Assembly: GCF_016462545.1 (NCBI RefSeq)
Contig: NZ_JAEMTA010000020.1
Coordinates: forward strand, 28,079-92,078
Source: Mycolicibacterium sp.
Lineage (GTDB): Bacteria; Actinomycetota; Actinomycetes; Mycobacteriales; Mycobacteriaceae
Length of the DNA stretch: 64,000 bases
Reading direction: 5' to 3'
Positions 60,361 through 64,000 of this stretch are shown here, piece after piece; position 1 is the stretch's first letter, and every line of letters starts with the position of its first letter. The notes beneath the pieces were generated by a model. That model was not told where the DNA came from and ran no database searches. It saw nothing but the letters and a program-made list of their open reading frames with translations. The translations under genes were made by a program, and so were the position numbers.

Positions 60361-61695
60361 ATGTCGACGACCAGGCGCGGATCCCGTGCAGGAGTAGAGG
60401 ACCGCTGGCACCGGCCAGCCCGTAGGAGCGAGGAAGTCCGGTATCCCGCCGACGTCAGTCCAGGTGAGCCGACGTGGTGCATGGACGCCAAGCACGGCAC
60501 CCCCGGCACCCTGGTCTGCACGGGTCGTCACGGACAGGGCCACCGCTGGCAGGCCCGTTGGGTCGGCGAAGGCGTGGAGCGGTCCAAGAGCTTTGCCAAG
60601 AAGGCCGATGCTGAGAGGCAGTTACGCGGCGTGGTCGCCGACCTGGAAACCGGCACCTACGCCGACCCCCAGCGCTCCGCAGTGACGTTCGAGACCGTGG
60701 CCGAGTCCTGGCTCAAGACAAAGCAAGCCACCAACCGCGCACCCAAGACCATCGCCGGATATAGAGGTCTCCTCGACGTCGTCATCCTGCCCAAGTGGCG
60801 TGACGAGCGCCTGCGCGACATCACCCATGAGCGCCTTCAGGACTGGACCACCTGGTTGGCCTCCGACCCGACGGCACGTCAACACAAGAAGAAGGGGAAG
60901 GAGGATGCCGGCCTGTCCCCTGCCCGCGTGATCCAGGTTCACCAGGTGGTGTCTCAGGTCCTCGGCTTCGCCCTGCGGTCCAAGTATGTCGCCACCAACG
61001 CTGCCGACCACATCGAGCTGCCGAGCAAATCGCAGAGCAAGGACCTCGCCCTGAGTCACGATCAGGTGCACCGTCTGGCCGAGGAAACGGCCAACGCCGA
61101 GAAGGCCGTTCGCTACCGCAGCGACACCACCTCGCCCCAGACACCCCCTCAGGCCCTCGGCACCATGGTGCGATTCCTCGCCTACACTGGACTGCGCTAC
61201 GGCGAGTGCACCGCACTTCGGGTCAGCGACGTCGACACGACCAAGCGCCGCGTAACGGTCGGCAAGTCAGTGACCCAGGTACGCGGCCAGGGGCTCGTCG
61301 AGGGTGACACCAAGACTCACCAGCGCCGGTCCGTACCGATCCTGACCACCGCTCTAGTCGAGGAGTTGCGCTTACTCGTCGAGGATCGTGACCCCTCGGA
61401 GTACCTGTTCCCCGGTCCCGACGGTGGCCCGATGGCCATCGGGTGGTTCCGGGTGCGGTTCGACCGGGCCGTCCGCAAGCTCGGCGTGCCTGGTGTCACC
61501 CCGCATACGTTGCGACACTCCGCCGGGTCACTTGCATTGGCCTCCGGTGCCTCCATCGCCACAGTGCAGAAGCTCCTGGGTCATCGGAACGCCACGACGA
61601 CGTTGAACGTCTACAGCCACATGCTGCCCGACGACTTCGACAACCTCGCCGCTGCGATGGACTCCGCTGCCCGCAAGGCCTCGACCAGCGCCTAG
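60361..61695 (+). CDS. int: tyrosine-type site-specific integrase
   Basis: The 444-residue phage-type recombinase inserts and excises the element. The N-terminal part has an arm-binding-like segment (RWVGEGVERSKSFAKKADAERQL), then the core-binding helices (TFETVAESWLKTKQATNRAPKTIAGYRGLL). The catalytic domain keeps all residues: Arg in TGLRYGECTALR, His-x-x-Arg in TPHTLRHSAGS, the second His in LLGHRNATTTLNVYSH and the nucleophile Tyr in VYSH. It is therefore probably functional. The start ATG 60361 has TAAGAT 6 bases upstream. It is oriented away from the tRNA. Confidence 0.95.
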   Translation: MSTTRRGSRAGVEDRWHRPARRSEEVRYPADVSPGEPTWCMDAKHGTPGTLVCTGRHGQGHRWQARWVGEGVERSKSFAKKADAERQLRGVVADLETGTYADPQRSAVTFETVAESWLKTKQATNRAPKTIAGYRGLLDVVILPKWRDERLRDITHERLQDWTTWLASDPTARQHKKKGKEDAGLSPARVIQVHQVVSQVLGFALRSKYVATNAADHIELPSKSQSKDLALSHDQVHRLAEETANAEKAVRYRSDTTSPQTPPQALGTMVRFLAYTGLRYGECTALRVSDVDTTKRRVTVGKSVTQVRGQGLVEGDTKTHQRRSVPILTTALVEELRLLVEDRDPSEYLFPGPDGGPMAIGWFRVRFDRAVRKLGVPGVTPHTLRHSAGSLALASGASIATVQKLLGHRNATTTLNVYSHMLPDDFDNLAAAMDSAARKASTSA

Positions 61696-61761
61696 AGCGT
61701 CATAAGTAACAGCTCCTGGAACGAAATGCACTGCAGCGCAACCGTATTGAGGCGGACCACC

Positions 61762-61790
61762 TTGTCCCGTTGCACGCTTTGACGTAGACT
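61762..61790 (+). promoter_or_regulatory. SigA-like promoter upstream of the excisionase operon
   Basis: TTGTCC (61762-61767) and TAGACT (61785-61790) are exactly 17 bases apart. The first gene starts at 61883, preceded by GAGGAAGG, so a leader of about 85 bases is expected. The 187-base gap between the integrase and this gene holds no other recognisable feature. Confidence 0.55.
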
Positions 61791-61882
61791 CGGACACGCG
61801 GTTCCCCTGGAATCGGCAACACCCTCGAAGTCGTGCCACTGGCGCGAGTTGGTTTGCCGTTTCTAGAGGAAGGTCCCGCGCC

Positions 61883-62131
61883 ATGGGTGCACACCCAATT
61901 TCGTCGCACTGCCCGCACTGCTCCCAGGTCGATCCGCCCGACCGCATGACTACGGGCGAAGCCGCCCGCTATACAGGCGTGGCCGAATCGACACTTCGTT
62001 ACTACCGGCACGCCGACATCGGCCCCGCGTCCTACGCGATCCGCACCAAGGTGTTGTACGACCGCGCCGACCTCGATGCGTGGATTGCCGCGCAGAAGGC
62101 CGCGAGCCTCCGTGGCGGTGACGTCGCGTGA
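61883..62131 (+). CDS. excisionase-like helix-turn-helix (MerR/HTH_17 type) protein
   Basis: The 82-residue protein has a winged-helix DNA-binding segment MTTGEAARYTGVAESTLRYYRHADIGPASYAIRTKVLYDRADLDAWIA, the usual pattern of phage excisionases and HTH_17 proteins. The first 20 residues include CPHC and could bind zinc or be dispensable; a start at the ATG of MTTGEAA is the alternative. It probably guides the integrase toward excision or controls the downstream operon. Its TGA overlaps the GTG of the next small ORF. Confidence 0.82.
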   Translation: MGAHPISSHCPHCSQVDPPDRMTTGEAARYTGVAESTLRYYRHADIGPASYAIRTKVLYDRADLDAWIAAQKAASLRGGDVA

Positions 62132-62253
62132 ACGCCTCCCCCCTCACACAGGCCGACCGTGACGTCGTCGAGGACGTCGGCCTGGCCGACCTCGACGACC
62201 GCGTCGGTCAGGGTCCGCACGCCGTGCACGCCGAGGAGGCGATGCCGTCGTGA
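62128..62253 (+). CDS. acidic micro-ORF (41 residues)
   Basis: This ORF is too short for the ORF track. It starts at a GTG overlapping the excisionase stop (GTGA) and ends in a TGA overlapped by the next GTG. The peptide is strongly acidic (DRDVVEDVGLADLDDRVG). Two successive stop-start overlaps support translation, but no family is known. Confidence 0.5.
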   Translation: MNASPLTQADRDVVEDVGLADLDDRVGQGPHAVHAEEAMPS

Positions 62254-62384
62254 CTGAACGAACGAGCCGCCCCGGCGAGGAGATCACCGGAGCGGCCCAG
62301 ATGCCCGAGTCAGGAGCTATCCGCAATCTTACCCCCCAGGGGTATGCGTGGGCACGGTTGGTGGTGGCCCATGTCCGAACTTGA
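62250..62384 (+). CDS. micro-ORF (44 residues) coupled to the ATPase gene
   Basis: It begins at the GTG overlapping the previous stop and ends inside the ATPase gene, 14 bases past its ATG. The peptide ends GYAWARLVVAHVRT and is basic at its C-terminus. Coupling on both sides argues for real translation. The function is unknown. Confidence 0.45.
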   Translation: MTERTSRPGEEITGAAQMPESGAIRNLTPQGYAWARLVVAHVRT

Positions 62385-63885
62385 ACACAAGGTCCTGTCC
62401 CGGATGCTGGACCCAGGCGACATCGCCACCGTGGCCGCAGCTGGCATGTCCTCCAAGGCATTCGAGGACCTCAGCTGCCGCGCCGCCTATGGATGGATGC
62501 TCGAACGCTGGCGGGCGGATGGGACGCCGCCCACCACGATGATGATGGGCAATGAGTTCCCTACGTTGAAGCTCGACGCCAAGGTCGACGAGCCCGTCGG
62601 GTGGATGGTCGCCGCGTTGCAGCAGCGCTACACCGTCAATCAGGCCCAGGACGTCATGCTGACCGCGTCCAAGACTCTCGACGCCGATCCTGAGGCTACC
62701 GTCGTGGGCCTGCGCAACGCCCTAGACGACGTTCTGAGACAGTCGGGGACTGCACCCGGCCCGACGCTCTACACCGACGTGGGGGCGATGCTGGACGACG
62801 CCCTGCCTGAGGCTCCGCACCCCGAGGTGCTGACCCGCGCCGACGGGGTGCCCCTGTTCTATCGGGGTGAGGTCAACTTGTTGTTCGGTGACCCCGAGCA
62901 CGGCAAGACGTGGATCGGCCTGGCCGCGTGCGCCGAGGTGCTGGCCTCCGGTGGCCGCGTCCTGGTGGCCGACATCGACCACAACGGCGCGCAGGCCATC
63001 GTGTCGCGCCTGTTGCTGCTCGGCGCGCCGAAAGAGTCTCTGCGCGATCGTGACCGGTTCCGGCACTGCGAGCCCGCCGAGGTTCCCGACGTCGTGCGGA
63101 TGGTCGCCGACTGCGCCAGCTGGACACCCGACGTCGTGATGGTCGACTCCACCGGCGAGTTGCTGCCGATGTTCGATGCCAACAGCGACTCCGGCGACGA
63201 CTTCACCCGCGTGCACGCCCGTGTACTGCAGCCGCTGGCCGACCTCGGCGCGGCGGTGCTGCTCGTGGACCACTTGGCCAAGGGCAAGGACTCACGCGCA
63301 CTCGGTCCCGGCGGCACGATGGCCAAGCGCCGCACCGTAGGTGGCCTCTCGCTGCGCGTCGTGCGAGAGCGTCCGTTCACCCGCACCGGGGGCGGATCGG
63401 CGCGCCTGTTGGTCAACAAGGACCGCCACGGCGGGGTGCGCGACCACTGCGCCGCCCCACGCCCTGGCAAGGACAACGACGAGCAGCTGGCCGGGACGTT
63501 CGTACTGGACGCCAACGCCGACGGCTCCACGTGGCTTGTGGCACCCCCGCAGGCCGACGCCAGCGGAGCCGGTGAGGAGTTCCGGCCCACGCTGCTGATG
63601 GAGCGTGCCAGCCGCTTGGTCGAGGACAGGCCACGAGCGTTGACGCGCAACCAGATCGCCGAGGAGACGCAGGGCAAGAAGGCCACGTTGCTGCTAGCCG
63701 TGGACCTCTTGGAGCGCGAGGGCCACTTCACCAAGAGCGAGGACAGGCCGCAGAGATACACCTCGGCGAGGCCCTACCGGCAAGCCGAGGACCCACGGGC
63801 GCAGTCCCACATGCCGATGGCAGACCGCCTGCGGCGACACCAGGGCGACCAGGAAGAGCAGACCGGAGGCCAGGACGATGACTAG
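62371..63885 (+). CDS. RepA/DnaB-like AAA_25 ATPase (replication helicase-like)
   Basis: The 504-residue ATPase has a RecA-type core. The N-terminal region (SELEHKVLSRMLDPGDIATV, then AFEDLSCRAAYGWMLERWRADG) resembles the DnaB N-terminal helical domain. The core has Walker A GDPEHGKTW, Walker B VVMVDSTGEL, and the sensor LLVDHLAKGKDSRALGPGGTMAKRR, matching plasmid and phage RepA-like helicases. The C-terminal 120 residues look like a winged-helix domain (LTRNQIAEETQGKKATLLLAVDLLEREGHF) and could bind the repeat array downstream. The likely job is autonomous replication of the excised element. The ATG at 62371 is preferred; the ORF start at 62344 adds nine unlikely residues. Confidence 0.86.
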   Translation: MSELEHKVLSRMLDPGDIATVAAAGMSSKAFEDLSCRAAYGWMLERWRADGTPPTTMMMGNEFPTLKLDAKVDEPVGWMVAALQQRYTVNQAQDVMLTASKTLDADPEATVVGLRNALDDVLRQSGTAPGPTLYTDVGAMLDDALPEAPHPEVLTRADGVPLFYRGEVNLLFGDPEHGKTWIGLAACAEVLASGGRVLVADIDHNGAQAIVSRLLLLGAPKESLRDRDRFRHCEPAEVPDVVRMVADCASWTPDVVMVDSTGELLPMFDANSDSGDDFTRVHARVLQPLADLGAAVLLVDHLAKGKDSRALGPGGTMAKRRTVGGLSLRVVRERPFTRTGGGSARLLVNKDRHGGVRDHCAAPRPGKDNDEQLAGTFVLDANADGSTWLVAPPQADASGAGEEFRPTLLMERASRLVEDRPRALTRNQIAEETQGKKATLLLAVDLLEREGHFTKSEDRPQRYTSARPYRQAEDPRAQSHMPMADRLRRHQGDQEEQTGGQDDD

Positions 63886-63910
63886 GGCCAGAAGCCTTCT
63901 GATGCCAGGA

Positions 63911-63993
63911 CGTTCCCCGTTCCCAAGACGTTCCCCGACGTTCCCAGGAACGCCCAACCCCGAGGCGTTCCCCCTATAGGGGTGGGGAACGCC
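63911..63993. repeat. GTTCCC iteron-like array with nested palindromes (candidate origin)
   Basis: CGTTCCC occurs at 63911, 63918, 63929, 63939 and 63966, and inverted (GGGAACG) at 63985. A 10-bp inverted repeat GGCGTTCCCC/GGGGAACGCC (63964-63993) encloses the perfect palindrome CCCCTATAGGGG (63971-63982). Several repeats are spaced by about 7 to 11 bases. The array begins 26 bases after the ATPase stop and may continue beyond 64000. Similar iteron arrays serve as origins or regulatory sites in small replicons. Confidence 0.65.
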
Positions 63994-64000
63994 CTATGGG

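Larger units (their letters stand above)
60192..64000 (+). mobile_element. integrated element (left end) at a tRNA gene; right end beyond the window
   Basis: The tRNA is followed by a tyrosine integrase, an excisionase-like protein, two micro-ORFs, a RepA/DnaB-like ATPase and a repeat array, all on one strand and closely spaced. The left boundary is taken as the tRNA, because such integrases usually recombine within a tRNA 3' half. No direct repeat of the tRNA end is found inside the window, so the other attachment site must be further right. It could be a phage-like satellite, a small prophage or an actinobacterial integrative element; no structural or conjugation gene is visible. Confidence 0.75.

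Noticed and set aside
63878-63979. 34-codon ORF MTRARSLLMPGRSPFP and so on after the ATPase
   Set aside because: It overlaps the ATPase end and runs through the GTTCCC repeats; its Pro/Arg-rich sequence is a product of the repeats.

Overview
The window is high-GC DNA from a Mycobacterium-type actinobacterium, most likely a rapid grower (Mycolicibacterium). The evidence is the two-domain lysX, an LpqH-type lipoprotein, the CoaE-GrpB fusion, PdtaR, and a gene order that, from memory of the M. tuberculosis map, parallels Rv1626 to Rv1644 in reverse. Blocks of accessory genes are inserted into that backbone. No database search was possible, so family names rest on motifs and residue patterns.

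Layout. 1-3 kb: tail of an acyl-CoA dehydrogenase, a frameshifted remnant of a GMC oxidoreductase, and the minus-strand translation operon infC-rpmI-rplT-tsnR, preceded by a structured leader that can sequester the infC ribosome-binding site. 3-8 kb: lysX (lysyl-phosphatidylglycerol synthase fused to lysyl-tRNA synthetase) and a membrane-anchored esterase. 8-14 kb: an accessory locus with a TPR-like protein, a CHAT (caspase-like) protease, a membrane-anchored unknown and two coupled unknown proteins. 14-19 kb: LpqH-like lipoprotein, then amidohydrolase / amino-acid permease / AraC-type regulator. 19-25.5 kb: small acidic protein, HTH_42 protein, uvrA, metallo-hydrolase, DUF427 protein, universal stress protein. 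25.8-35 kb: a catabolic island with two UbiD decarboxylases, the UbiX flavin prenyltransferase that supplies their cofactor, a thioesterase, an amidohydrolase, a class II aldolase and an acyl-CoA ligase.

35.4-38.8 kb: heme oxygenase translationally coupled to a bacteriophytochrome carrying GGDEF and EAL domains, which suggests red/far-red light control of c-di-GMP. 38.8-54 kb: tRNA-Cys, MgtC-like protein, MFS exporter, uvrB, small membrane and secreted proteins, coaE, rpsA, PrsW-type protease, LysE exporter, polA, and a DUF35/thiolase (Ltp-type) pair. 54-59.3 kb: a complete branched-chain amino-acid ABC importer (binding protein, two permeases, two ATPases) with a hairpin between the binding-protein gene and the rest. 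59.5-60.1 kb: pdtaR, an ANTAR response regulator.

60.2-64 kb (window end): an integrated mobile element directly downstream of a tRNA gene with anticodon CAA. It carries a tyrosine integrase, an excisionase-like protein, two micro-ORFs, a RepA/DnaB-like ATPase, and an array of GTTCCC repeats with nested palindromes. The far end of the element lies outside the window.

Most promising for new biology: the CHAT/TPR locus (7.9-14 kb), the phytochrome/c-di-GMP module, the infC leader with its ATC start codon, and the replication-like repeat array of the element.
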